From the NCBI GenBank assembly GCA_003694825.1, contig RFJS01000108.1, forward strand, positions 1 to 12,862: a stretch of DNA of 12,862 nt, given 5' to 3'. Of this stretch, positions 1 through 8,668 are shown piece after piece. A model generated the notes under the pieces. That model worked only from the letters and a program-made list of their open reading frames with translations. It ran no database searches and was not told the origin of the DNA. Origin of the DNA: Verrucomicrobiota bacterium. GTDB lineage: Bacteria > Verrucomicrobiota > Verrucomicrobiia > Opitutales > Opitutaceae. Each line of letters starts with the position of its first letter. Position 1 is the stretch's first letter. The position numbers were made by a program, and so were the translations under genes.

Positions 1-63
1 CCCGAGGCGCTCGCCCAAACCACCGAAAATCTCGCCCGCGCCGTCGCCAGCGCACTCGGCTGA
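1..63 (+). CDS. C-terminal end of an unidentified protein (partial)
   Basis: Frame 1 is open from the window edge to a TGA at 61-63. It encodes the last 20 residues of a protein, ending in ASALG. The composition is Ala-rich with GC-rich third positions, like the coding genes nearby. The tail is too short to identify the family. It converges on the reverse-strand gene that ends at 79, with only 15 bases between the two stops and no room for an obvious terminator. Confidence 0.55.
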   Translation, partial: PEALAQTTENLARAVASALG

Positions 64-78
64 AGCACAGCGCTCTCC

Positions 79-1371
79 TTACGGCGCCGGCGGCAAATCT
101 TCCAGCGGCGTCTCCTCGGTGTAGAGGTTTTTCAACGACGCGATTTTCTCGAGAATCTCCCACGAATCCGCCGTCACCCGCGTCTTGTAGAGACTGAGCG
201 ACTCCAACTCGCCGAGGCCGGCGAGCGCCGCCACTGTCTCGTTGCCGATCGCCGTCTCGCCGAGCCGAAGCGTGCGCAGGTGGCGCATTGCCGCCAGGAC
301 GGGAGCCGAGGCATCCGTCACCGCTGTGCCCGTCAGGTCGAGGCGCTCGATGCGGTCGGCAATGGGGACAAACCTTGCCAGGTCTGCGTCGCCGAATCCG
401 TTCCCCAACGGAGAAGCATCCACCCTGAGGCGTCCGGACGCGGCATCGGCGGGTTGAATCACCCCTGGATAACGCTCGCGAAGTCTCTGGAGGATCACTG
501 CCGGGTCATCCGTCGCTCGCACATCCTCGACCGCCTCCGGCTGCGCCGCCGCCTCTTCCGGCTCAGTGGCCGGGACCTCACTCTCCGGACGCGCCTCGGA
601 CGGAGCCGACGCGCCGGCTTCCTCCTCCGCCTCCGCCGCCGAGGGTAGCGGGACGGGCGGTTCTTCAGCGGCATGGCCCGCCGCCTGCGCTTCGCTTTCC
701 GCACCACTCGCCTGCCACGGCCACCACGGCGCGTATTCGGTCAGATAACCGTCACCGTGCACCCGCGCCGTGCCGAAATACGTCGCCGCCATCACGGCGA
801 TACATGCGAACAGAAGGCAGAGCCGATACCACCCACGCCAGAGGCGCTCCACCGCGTATCCCCGGGCGAAACGGAAAAACGCCGCCAGGACCGCGAACCC
901 GGCCGCGGCCCATCCACTGATGAGGTGCCACTTCATCCATACGCCGTCACCACCATCCGTTTCCTGCAACAACGTGCCGCTCGCGGCAGCCGCCACCGCG
1001 CCCGCCGCCGCGCAGAAAACGAGCAGCCGGGTGCGCGCGCGGAAGCGCCCGAAACTCACCAGCGCCATGCCCTCGAGCAGCGCCGCATAGAGCAACAGCG
1101 CGAACGGGAAGGCCGAGATCACCACATGCAAACGCCCGAGAAACGGAGCGACCCACGCCTCCTGCGCCCGCCAGGCGAGCAACATGGCGACCGGACTTGC
1201 CGCCAGGATCAGGACCATCCAGGGCACCGACCCGAGCCCGGTGCGGAGCGGCGCCCGGACCGTTTTTACCTGCTTCGGGGCATCCGGCCCGGCTTTGCGC
1301 GGCTCCGATGGAGCGGCACCCTCCCGGGACGGCTCGGAGTTTTCCGGTTTGGCTGCGTCGTTTGCTTCCAT
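79..1371 (-). CDS. Membrane protein with DUF2231-like heme-type membrane domain and C-terminal leucine-rich repeats
   Basis: This is a 430-residue protein from the ATG at 1371. The frame also opens at a GTG at 1428, but the added 19 residues look non-coding. After a charged Pro/Ala-rich N-terminus there are about five hydrophobic helices (roughly residues 50-68, 84-103, 115-133, 150-167 and 181-200). His82 (GRLHVV), His149 (MKWHLI) and His205 (ARVHGDGYLTEYAP) sit at helix ends, as in the DUF2231-like membrane module of planctomycete and verrucomicrobial cytochrome proteins, where such histidines may bind heme. A Glu/Ala/Pro-rich linker (about 221-285) leads to a leucine-rich repeat region (about 300-430) with repeats such as IERLDLTGTAVTD and LESLSLYKTRVTA. 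Related multidomain proteins usually carry a c-type cytochrome CxxCH motif between membrane and repeat domains. None is present here. Its role is unknown, possibly membrane redox or protein interaction. It shows no link to the sugar genes downstream. Confidence 0.75.
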   Translation of the reverse strand: MEANDAAKPENSEPSREGAAPSEPRKAGPDAPKQVKTVRAPLRTGLGSVPWMVLILAASPVAMLLAWRAQEAWVAPFLGRLHVVISAFPFALLLYAALLEGMALVSFGRFRARTRLLVFCAAAGAVAAAASGTLLQETDGGDGVWMKWHLISGWAAAGFAVLAAFFRFARGYAVERLWRGWYRLCLLFACIAVMAATYFGTARVHGDGYLTEYAPWWPWQASGAESEAQAAGHAAEEPPVPLPSAAEAEEEAGASAPSEARPESEVPATEPEEAAAQPEAVEDVRATDDPAVILQRLRERYPGVIQPADAASGRLRVDASPLGNGFGDADLARFVPIADRIERLDLTGTAVTDASAPVLAAMRHLRTLRLGETAIGNETVAALAGLGELESLSLYKTRVTADSWEILEKIASLKNLYTEETPLEDLPPAP

Positions 1372-1428
1372 GTGAAATGAGCGTGGAGAGATCTGCCGCG
1401 GCAGCGGCTTTTCCCCCAGCGTGTCCAC

Positions 1429-1847
1429 ACCCGGAGACGGCGCCAGACCAATCTCGAGACCCGCTCAGCTCACGTCCATCCGAAGCCTCCTGTGCGCCGC
1501 GTCGGACCACCCCCATTGAACCCGCGCCTCCCGGGAGGCACCAACCCGTTGCCCCGGCGCCCTGGCAGCATCAACGCCGACATGGCCGCGACCGACGGGA
1601 GCACGCTCGAGCTCCGGACGGCCGGCGCGCATCTCATCGGCCAGTGCCCCCACCCAACCGGCCCAGCCCACAGCCCACCTTTCCTCACCGACCGCAAGGC
1701 GCCGTCGTGGTGGAATCGCAAGAGCGCCGAAGCGGAGCGCGCGCGCACGACACCCCAGCGCATCTTCACGATAGTCCCGAGCGCCTGATCGACTCCGCCA
1801 TCCTGATCCCAACCGGCGGCCAGATGGATCACACCGGAGAAAGCCCC
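1429..1847. other. Gene-poor stretch, possibly remnant of the adjacent transporter gene
   Basis: I see no convincing gene, RNA or terminator here. The open frames on both strands are Arg/Gly/Pro-rich and look like random reading of GC-rich DNA. The reverse strand continues the frame of the decayed transporter just past its TAG at 1848-1850, so this stretch may hold its unrecognisable C-terminal part. That is a guess from position only. Confidence 0.4.
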
Positions 1848-2823
1848 CTAAGGGATATAGAAAAGAAATTTCGCCACCCCGCCTGTGGCCATCGACAATA
1901 TACAAACCTCAAACGTTTGCAGCTTGCCGATCTTTTTCGCCATTTGCGCCATCGCCGTGATACACAAGGCCCCAACGACGCAAAACACGGTCAACCCAGC
2001 CGTTTAAAAAAAGCGGACTCGCTAAGACCTCCGCCAAAGGCATAACAAACGCTGAGGGGAACCCTTAATATACACACAGGAAGAACGCTGCGGATTATCA
2101 AATTCAACGTGCCAGCGAGGATGAGAAAATGCAGCCGCGCATCGTCAACCACCAGTGCTCTCAAAGCGGCATCCGAACCACCTTTACTGCCGAGTGCGGC
2201 TTTTCTGGAATAAAAAGAACAGGCAACACGCCCAGAATCGCGACCACCGAGCCCGCACTCCAACAATGTGCGCCCCCATAGCGCCCCGCCAGGAATCGAG
2301 AGCTTCACCAGAACGAAACACCCACTGCACAGACACGCCGGAAAGCTTGTGAGAAAAGGATCGCCAGACCATCCATGAGGTTCATTCGTTGACCGACGAG
2401 ACCGATTCCATGCCCAGATCGACTTTGGGTAAGGCAAAGGCGGTGGTCCCAACCGTCGAGAACAGAAGTAACGCCACCAAGCAATCGAAATGAAATGCCA
2501 TCGACGCGGTTTCCGGCGCCCACCAAATGAGTGCAACACACAGGCCGCTCAAAATCGCGCCAAAGAAAGTAGACGGCCTCTGCCGTCCTCACCGCCCCTT
2601 CCAGTTGTCTGAAACCGCCCCCCTGATCGGGTCGGTAAACGCGTCCACGCAGCGAGGTATCGTGAGGGCGAGCCCCACCTGCGCCAGATTCTCAGCGAAT
2701 GCGATGGCAAGGACAGGGCGGACCGGCTGCGCCACCGTATTGACCGCGAAGGTTTCGGCGCCCCCGGGCATGAACGCGTTTGAGCCGGGACTCCCGTCCT
2801 CAAACCACAGGGGCCGTGCTCAT
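1848..2823 (-). pseudogene. Decayed GPH-type (MelB-like, MFS) sugar:cation symporter
   Basis: Translating the reverse strand in pieces gives the hallmarks of a glycoside-pentoside-hexuronide:cation symporter. A likely start ATG at 2823 (MSTAPVV) runs into a TGA at 2800-2802. After a frameshift, GGAETFAVNTVAQPV and DAFTDPIRGAVSDNWKGR appear (2771-2592), the classic loop after helix 2. The expected W of the following RWGRR motif is a TGA at 2589-2591. The same frame resumes with ALIWWAPETASMAFHF and meets a TGA at 2382-2384, then gives FSHKLSGVSVQWVF. Another frameshift leads to VVAILGVLPVLFIPEK (about 2240-2200), and AMAQMAKKIGKLQTF with GGVAKFLFYIP ends at a TAG (1848-1850). At least four stops and two frameshifts make function impossible. 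It lies downstream of GH3 on the same strand, so it probably imported the GH3 product. The C-terminal boundary is uncertain. Confidence 0.8.
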
Positions 2824-2994
2824 GGCCGATCGGTATTCCCGCCTCGATCAATGCGCCCCCGGAAACCGCCGTCATATTTCTCTTCGAACGTATCCAAGGC
2901 CCTAACCGCAAAGAGAACCGTCCTTTCCGGGAAGAAAGTCTTCTTCTCCACATCGGACCTGCAATCGACACCACACTGGGAAAAGTTTGCGATC

Positions 2995-5262
2995 TCATTC
3001 AATAAAGAAACGGCTCGTCGACCTGATATCCCTGGATGACCGCCCCACGAGGATCTCAAATTCGCCCGGCTCAACATCCCGGACACCATCCTGGCCCGTA
3101 AAGGCGAGATCCGTTGCGGGGTTGATCGAAAACCGCACAACCCGCTCCTCCCCTGCATCCAGATAGATCTTCTCAAAGGCAATCAATTGCCTGGCCGGCC
3201 GAATTATACTGGCAACGAGATCCCTGAAGTAGACCTGGACGACCTCTGCACCCGCGCGCGGCCCCACGTTACGGATTCGAATCGAAACGTGAACGACCTC
3301 ATTCCGGTGATACCTGCCCTTCGACAGCTCCACCTCGCCATAGGCGAACTCCGTGTATGACAGCCCATAGCCAAACGGATACAGTGGGCCCGGCTCTTCA
3401 TCCAGGTAGTCCTTGTAAAAGGAAATGGCCTTTTGCGAGTAATATACGGGGAGCTGTCCGACTGACCGGGGCACGGTCACGGGCAGCCGTCCGCTGGGAT
3501 CGACAAGACCGAACAAGATCCGAGCCACAGCACGCCCCCCTTCCTGCCCGAGATAAAACGTATTTAGAATCGCGTCCGCGTTTGCGGCAATCTCCGGCTC
3601 CGAATAACAACGGCCGCCCATATAGAGAACAACGACCGGCACGCCGGTCGCTTTTAAACGCCGGAAAAGCTCGCGCTGATTACCCAACAGATCGAGACGA
3701 GCCCGGTCGCCTTTGATGCCTTCGACAAAGAAGGCTTCGCGGCTGGTCCCGGTGTTGCCTCCGAGGCAGAGGACGGCGACGTCCGATCCCGCCGCAAGGT
3801 CGACCGCCCGCTGAATGGAGGCTTCCTCCTCCGCCAGCGAGATCGACTCCAGCACGGTTTGCCTGCCATCCCACCCTACTTTCGGAATCCTGCACCCCAG
3901 TTCATACTGAAGCTCGACTCCTTCCGGAGACACCTCCCGCAGCCCATCGAGAATGCTGCAGGTGGCGTCATTGCCGACAGTGTAATTTCCAACCTCCCAC
4001 GAAGCGGCATTGGGGCCGATCACGGCAATGCGCGACACACTGCCCGGCCGGAATGGCAGCACCGCATTGGCGTTCTTCAGCAAAACCACCGATTCCTCGG
4101 CGAGCCGTCGCGCCACGGCGACGTGTGCTTCGCAGCCGACGATCTGCTCTGCCTTCTCTTCCTCGACCAAGGGGTCCTCAAACAGCCCGAGCATGAACTT
4201 GAGGCGCAGGACCCGTCTCACACTGGCGTCGAGACATCGTTCCAGCTCAGGTCGATCGCGAATCACTTCCACCAATTGCGAATACGCCTGCCCTACCGGC
4301 AGATCCATGTCCACCCCTGCAGAGAGCGCCAGGGCCGCAGCATCGCCTGGAGACTCGGCCACGTGCTGAAAAAACTCCAGCCGCGGCACGTCGTTGTAAT
4401 CGGACACGACATAACCTTCAAATCCCCACCGCTCACGCAGCAAATCCGTGAGCAACCAGCGGTTGGCGTGCGCAGGGACTCCGTCGACATCGCAATGCGA
4501 AGCCATCATCCCCTGAGCCCCCGCCTCCCGCACCGCCGCTTCAAACGGCGGGAGAATCTCGTCGAACAACCTGAACCGATCGACCGTGGTCTCGGCGAAG
4601 TTTCTGCCTCCAGCCACCTGACCGTAACCGGCAAAGTGCTTCGGCGATGCGATAACGTGCGTGAAACCGGGATTGCCCGAGGCGCCGCCCTGCAAGCCGG
4701 TCACCGCAGCCACTCCCATGGCCGACACAAGGCAGGTATCCTCGCCAAAGGTTTCCTCGAGTCGTCCCCACCGCGGATCTCTCCCGAGATCGAGCACCGG
4801 AGTATGCGCCTCATGCGCACCCCGCGCCCGCGCTTCACGTCCAACGCAATCGAAAGCTTCCTGCACCAGAGAAGGGTTCCAACTCGACGCCATGGCCAGG
4901 GGAACCGGCAGCACGGTCGAATTGTATCCAGCGTGCCCGTGCGCACACTCACTGCCGATCAGCGCCGGGATACCAAGCCGTGTTTCCATTCGCAGGCGCC
5001 GCTGCAGGTCGTTCACCACGCGCACGCTCTCCCGTGGTTTCCGTGGATCAAACGTGTTCTCGATCTGGCCGATGCCATTTGCCAGGCCGGCCCGCACGGC
5101 ATTGACAATCCCCGCAAGACCTTCCTCCGCGGCCGTCGAATCGCGCAGGCTGAGCGCACACACCTGGGCGACTTTCTCCTCCAGAGTCATTCTCGACAAC
5201 AAGTCTTCGACCCGCTCAACGATCGGAGCTTCGGGATTCTGGTAGACTGGGGGCAGGTTCAT
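2995..5262 (-). CDS. Glycoside hydrolase family 3 enzyme (beta-glucosidase/beta-xylosidase type)
   Basis: This is a 755-residue GH3 enzyme that removes non-reducing-end sugars from oligosaccharides by a retaining mechanism. The ATG at 5262 is preferred. A GTG at 5265 is the only extension. Numbering here is from the GTG. The TIM-barrel domain carries DLGRDPRWGRLEETFGED (159-176), SPKHFAGYG (207-215) and GYVVSDYND, in which Asp289 is the expected nucleophile. The alpha/beta sandwich domain (about 390-600) contains LGGNTGTSREAFF and RLDLLGNQREL, where the acid/base Glu is expected. A fibronectin III-like domain (about 655-756, VHVSIRIRNVGPRAGAEVVQVYF) completes the usual three-domain layout. 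No signal peptide is visible, so it probably acts in the cytoplasm on imported oligosaccharides. A wrecked sugar symporter gene lies downstream, and the gene is divergent from the sulfatase. The exact sugar specificity cannot be read from sequence. Confidence 0.92.
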   Translation of the reverse strand: MNLPPVYQNPEAPIVERVEDLLSRMTLEEKVAQVCALSLRDSTAAEEGLAGIVNAVRAGLANGIGQIENTFDPRKPRESVRVVNDLQRRLRMETRLGIPALIGSECAHGHAGYNSTVLPVPLAMASSWNPSLVQEAFDCVGREARARGAHEAHTPVLDLGRDPRWGRLEETFGEDTCLVSAMGVAAVTGLQGGASGNPGFTHVIASPKHFAGYGQVAGGRNFAETTVDRFRLFDEILPPFEAAVREAGAQGMMASHCDVDGVPAHANRWLLTDLLRERWGFEGYVVSDYNDVPRLEFFQHVAESPGDAAALALSAGVDMDLPVGQAYSQLVEVIRDRPELERCLDASVRRVLRLKFMLGLFEDPLVEEEKAEQIVGCEAHVAVARRLAEESVVLLKNANAVLPFRPGSVSRIAVIGPNAASWEVGNYTVGNDATCSILDGLREVSPEGVELQYELGCRIPKVGWDGRQTVLESISLAEEEASIQRAVDLAAGSDVAVLCLGGNTGTSREAFFVEGIKGDRARLDLLGNQRELFRRLKATGVPVVVLYMGGRCYSEPEIAANADAILNTFYLGQEGGRAVARILFGLVDPSGRLPVTVPRSVGQLPVYYSQKAISFYKDYLDEEPGPLYPFGYGLSYTEFAYGEVELSKGRYHRNEVVHVSIRIRNVGPRAGAEVVQVYFRDLVASIIRPARQLIAFEKIYLDAGEERVVRFSINPATDLAFTGQDGVRDVEPGEFEILVGRSSRDIRSTSRFFIE

Positions 5263-5285
5263 CACACTTTTCTCGTGAGAAAAAA

Positions 5286-5307
5286 TCCCGAACGATCTCC
5301 GTCGGGA
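5286..5307. promoter_or_regulatory. Inverted repeat upstream of the GH3 gene
   Basis: The arms TCCCGA (5286-5291) and TCGGGA (5302-5307) are exact reverse complements separated by 10 bases, about 25 bases upstream of the GH3 start. The left arm overlaps a copy of CCGAACG (5288-5294), a word that recurs further into this divergent region. It could be an operator or a leader hairpin of the GH3 transcript. The evidence is only the symmetry and position. Confidence 0.3.
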
Positions 5308-5408
5308 CAGGCATCACATATTAGCAGGCCCCGATGCGGGCCGACAATGGATCGCTTGGCTATTCTTTGTCGTTTTGCATCCGGCTCTTTCCGAAACCCC
5401 ATCGACCG

Positions 5409-5446
5409 CCGAACGGAATTTGACAAAAGATACTCCAAACGTTCGG
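5409..5446 (+). promoter_or_regulatory. Candidate operator and -35 box upstream of the sulfatase operon
   Basis: CCGAACG (5409-5415) and its exact reverse complement CGTTCGG (5440-5446) are centred 31 bases apart, close to three helical turns. They flank a consensus-like TTGACA at 5420-5425. No good -10 box lies at the usual spacing (TCGGTC at 5443-5448), which would fit an activator-dependent promoter. The same word occurs at 5288-5294 on the GH3 side. A dimeric regulator, possibly the AraC-family protein encoded in the window, could bind here. That is inference. Confidence 0.35.
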
Positions 5447-5546
5447 TCGCAAATCTTCGCTGAGAATGCTTGCCTCGACGGTCAGCAAACTCCCGCTCAT
5501 GGGCTCCCTCCCCCTGCCTGCCCCGGAGACAGCCCCATTTGGCAAG

Positions 5547-7115
5547 ATGTCGCACATCCGTCCCAATATCCTCTTTATTTTTGCGGATCAGTTCCGAGCC
5601 GATTGCATCGCGGCGCTGGGAAATGACCGGATACGAACGCCCAATATCGATCGGCTCGTGCGCGAGGGTACGGTCTTCAGCCGCTGCTACACGCCGAGCC
5701 CGGTTTGCATGCCGGCACGATACGCGCTGACCAGCGGTCTGCCGCCGCACCTGACCGGCTGCGTGGACAATCAGCAAATGACCGAAAAGCACGGCAGCTT
5801 CATCGAAGCGCTCGGCACCCTTGGCTATCAGACTCACGGCGTCGGCAAGATGCATTTCCCAAAAGCTCACGGCGACTGGGGGTTTCAGTCCCGCGACCAC
5901 GCCGAAGAACTCGCGGGTGAATCCGCACGGGACGACTACCGGACATTTCTGGCTGAATCCGGCTTCGGCCATGTCAGAGACCCCTACGGCTTCCGCAGCG
6001 AATATTACTACATCCCACAGCCGTCTCAGTTGCCGGACAAGCTGCACAGCAGCACCTGGGTGGCTGATCGATCGATCGACTTTCTGCGAAGACGCGACGC
6101 GCGAAAACCCTTTTTCCTTTGGAGCAGTTTCATCAAACCCCACCCGCCTTTCGAAAGCCCCTACCCCTGGTCGCGCCTCTACCGAATGCATGAAATCGAG
6201 GGGCCGTTTCTCCCTGACGGCTTCGCAGAACAGCAGAACTTCTGGAACAAAGTCCAGGCGCGCTACAAGTATATGGATGGCGGCCGGAGCGGCTTTCTGG
6301 ATCGCATGATCATTGCCGCTTACTACAGCATGATCTCTCACGTGGATTATCAGGTGGGGCGGATCCTCGACGCGCTCGGACCCGAGATCGACAACACCCT
6401 CATCGTATTTTCATCGGATCATGGCGAAATGCTCGGAGACTATGGCTGCTATGGAAAGCGCTCCATGCTGGACGCCTCCGCCCATGTCCCTTTGCTTGTT
6501 CGGCTCCCGAGCCGGTTTGCCCCGGGGAAAACGGTGACGTGCGCGGCGTCACTGCTCGACCTCTATCCCACATTCGTCGAAATCGCCGGAGGACAACCCG
6601 ACAGTGTGAGCGAAGGCCTCAGCCTGCAGCGCCTTCAGCACTGGCACGACGAAAGCCGCTGCGTCTTCTCTCAATTTTCACAAAACCAGCTCGGCCTCTA
6701 CATGGTGGCCAACAGCGAGTGGAAATACATCTACAGCGCCGCCGACAACAAGGAGTGGCTCTACCACGGTGGTTTTGAAAACATCAACCTTGCCGGAGTC
6801 GACCAATACGAGCCGGTCAAAAAACAGATGAAAGGCCGGCTCATCGAACGATTCCGCACCAATGGCTACGAACTCCCTCTCGACGGAGATGACTGGGCCC
6901 GCTTCCCATCTCCCGAACTCCCGGCCGATCAAGACGACGGGCTGCTCTTTCAGGATCCTCCCGAGCTTTCCCGGGACCTGGCTGAGCTTGGCCCGGACTA
7001 CCAGCATGCTGGCGTCGACACATCCTCCGAAAAACACAACCTGCTCCAACGCCTCGCGAAGCAGTCCCGAATTCCCGCCCGAACCGCGACAAAAGCAGGA
7101 TCCGGATCTGAATGA
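5547..7115 (+). CDS. Sulfatase of the formylglycine-dependent S1 family
   Basis: This enzyme hydrolyses sulfate esters, most likely on a sugar or glycan given its neighbours. From the ATG at 5547 it has 522 residues and begins MSHIRPNILFIFADQ, the usual family start. An in-frame ATG at 5466 would add 27 low-complexity residues. Neither start has a clear ribosome binding site. The catalytic motif CMPAR (residues 54-58) fits CxPxR, so Cys54 would be converted to formylglycine by a separate maturase. Metal and active-site elements are FADQ (Asp14, Gln15), GVGKMHF (about 99-105), IKPHPPF (about 196-202) and FSSDHGEMLGDYG (Asp291, His292). No signal peptide is seen, unlike many secreted polysaccharide sulfatases. 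The C-terminal 80 residues are polar and less conserved-looking. The GH5 gene follows within 32 bases, probably in the same transcript. Confidence 0.92.
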   Translation: MSHIRPNILFIFADQFRADCIAALGNDRIRTPNIDRLVREGTVFSRCYTPSPVCMPARYALTSGLPPHLTGCVDNQQMTEKHGSFIEALGTLGYQTHGVGKMHFPKAHGDWGFQSRDHAEELAGESARDDYRTFLAESGFGHVRDPYGFRSEYYYIPQPSQLPDKLHSSTWVADRSIDFLRRRDARKPFFLWSSFIKPHPPFESPYPWSRLYRMHEIEGPFLPDGFAEQQNFWNKVQARYKYMDGGRSGFLDRMIIAAYYSMISHVDYQVGRILDALGPEIDNTLIVFSSDHGEMLGDYGCYGKRSMLDASAHVPLLVRLPSRFAPGKTVTCAASLLDLYPTFVEIAGGQPDSVSEGLSLQRLQHWHDESRCVFSQFSQNQLGLYMVANSEWKYIYSAADNKEWLYHGGFENINLAGVDQYEPVKKQMKGRLIERFRTNGYELPLDGDDWARFPSPELPADQDDGLLFQDPPELSRDLAELGPDYQHAGVDTSSEKHNLLQRLAKQSRIPARTATKAGSGSE

Positions 7116-7147
7116 ATGCCCTACTGATGCCGCGGAGCTGTCATACC

Positions 7148-8554
7148 ATGGCCTTCCTGCGAGGAATCCTGATTCTCTGCATGCTTCCCCTTGCCACTGG
7201 CGCCCAGATCAAACACGGACTGCGCGATAAACAAGGGCGCCACATTGTCGCCCGCGGCTTCGTCGTCATCACTGAAGATGCCGCCGGCGATGTATGCTAC
7301 AATGCCGATGATTATGCCCGCATGGTGCGCCTGGGAGCCAACTATCAGGTCACTCGCCTCGCACTCGGACGTCTCAGCGCGTTTCCCGGCAGCCGCCTCG
7401 ACCCGGCCTACCTGGAGAGACTCGACAACATGGTGGCGCTTGGCCGCAACGCCGGGTAGAAAACCATCTTCAAGATGACCACCTATCGCACCAGGGGTTT
7501 CACCTGGGAGGCATTCTGGACCAATGAAAACAACGCGTTCGATCTCTATCTCGATGCGTGGCGGGTCATCTGGTCGCGTTACCAGAACGATCCGAGCGTC
7601 GTCGGCTACGACCTCATCAACGAACCGCGCAAGCTCATGATGGAGATCACTTACGACGACCTCACTTCGCAATTCTTATTGCCGTATTACCGGCGACTGA
7701 TCGATGCCAAGAATCAATACAACCCGAACAAAGAGGCGATCTGTCAGGCAATTTTCATGAACAAAGGAGAGGCCATCAATGGCAGTCAATACGCCGAGAT
7801 CAAGGAACCGATCAATCGACCCAACGTTTATTTCTCTCCCCACGTTTATCTGGGTGAGATCGAGCAGATCGAACCGGTGATGGCCCGCCTCGAGAAAGAG
7901 GCTGATCTATGGGGTGCTCCCATGTTCATCGGCGAATGGGGCATGCCCACCTATGAATCCACGGACATCTCGATCGACGAGCAATTCGAGTTCGCTCGCC
8001 TTTATCAGGAGACCGCAACCTGTTTCGACCGCACCGGCGTCGGCACGATCAAGGCCTGGTTCACAGGAACCCGGACCATGCAGGACTTCCTGCCGCGGGG
8101 CCGCTCCACCTGGTCGATTTTCAGTGACAAAGCGGCTGTCGGCACCGCGGAACGCAAATACATCACCGACATCATTGCACGCCCCTATCCCCAGGCCATC
8201 GCTGGCGACATCTTCTCGTTCGCCTTCAATTTCGCGACACGCGAACTCACCGTCGAAATCGCTACCGACAACGCCAAAGGCGCATCCCGCATCTTCGTCG
8301 GTGCCGATCGTCATTACCCCGACGGCTTCTCCCTCTTCGTTGGAGATGCTCTCATTCTCGCCCACAACCCCCTCGACGCCGGGCCCCTGACTGCAGTCCA
8401 AAACCTGACAGGCCACTCACCTCAAGACTTCATCTGGGATCCCGCCACCCAGCAGTTGACGATCCTGCGGTGGCCCCGCGACCGGGCGCGCGTGACGCTG
8501 CGAATCGCCCCCGGCATTCACAGACCCGACAACGACTTGCTGCGAACGCCTTGA
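7148..8554 (+). pseudogene. Secreted GH5-type glycosidase (endoglycosylceramidase-like) interrupted by in-frame TAG
   Basis: Two open stretches, 7148-7456 and 7475-8554, are in the same frame and separated only by the TAG at 7457-7459. Together they would make about 468 residues. The ATG at 7148 is favoured because GGAG lies 10 bases upstream and it begins a signal peptide (MAFLRGILILCMLPLATGAQ). ATGs at 7112 and 7116 are also possible, and the one at 7112 overlaps the sulfatase stop. The first part holds the start of the barrel (HIVARGF, TRLALGRLSAF). The second holds DLINEP with the acid/base Glu (codon 7622-7624) and FIGEWGMP with the nucleophile Glu (7934-7936). A beta-sandwich (about 8180-8520) follows and resembles the C-terminal domain of endoglycosylceramidases. 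Codon 104 is probably a substituted sense codon, for example TTG or CAG to TAG. No frameshift or other stop is present, so the loss is recent, or it is a sequencing error or readthrough. An ATG at 7475 could restart translation but would lack the signal and the first barrel strands. Confidence 0.8.
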
Positions 8555-8668
8555 TCAGGCTCCTACACCGTTTCGCGGCCGGCATCTTTCTTCCCGACGG
8601 CGCTTTCGTGGCGACTTCCCCTCGCGTGAGCTGCCATCGGGTATCCCCCTAAATCCGCGACCGGTCCC

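Noticed and set aside
1197..2045. Forward-strand ORF of 282 codons across the gene-poor region
   Set aside because: The composition is Pro/Arg/His-rich with no recognisable domain. It runs antisense through the 5' end of the LRR protein and the symporter remnant.
3859..5463. Long forward-strand ORF of 534 codons
   Set aside because: It lies antisense to the GH3 gene, which has full family motifs. The translation is Arg/His/Pro-rich with no domain, typical of a shadow frame in GC-rich DNA.
5262..6341. Reverse-strand ORF of 359 codons
   Set aside because: It is antisense to the sulfatase gene, which has its catalytic motifs on the forward strand. The frame is a shadow.
7457..7459. Pyrrolysine or programmed recoding of the TAG
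   Set aside because: No pyrrolysine genes or recoding structure are visible here, and a simple nonsense mutation explains the data. It is kept only as a remote alternative.
7121..7672. Reverse-strand ORF bridging the GH5 stop codon
   Set aside because: It is the complement of the GH5 coding frame and has no family signature. The GH5 motifs on the other strand explain the coding bias.
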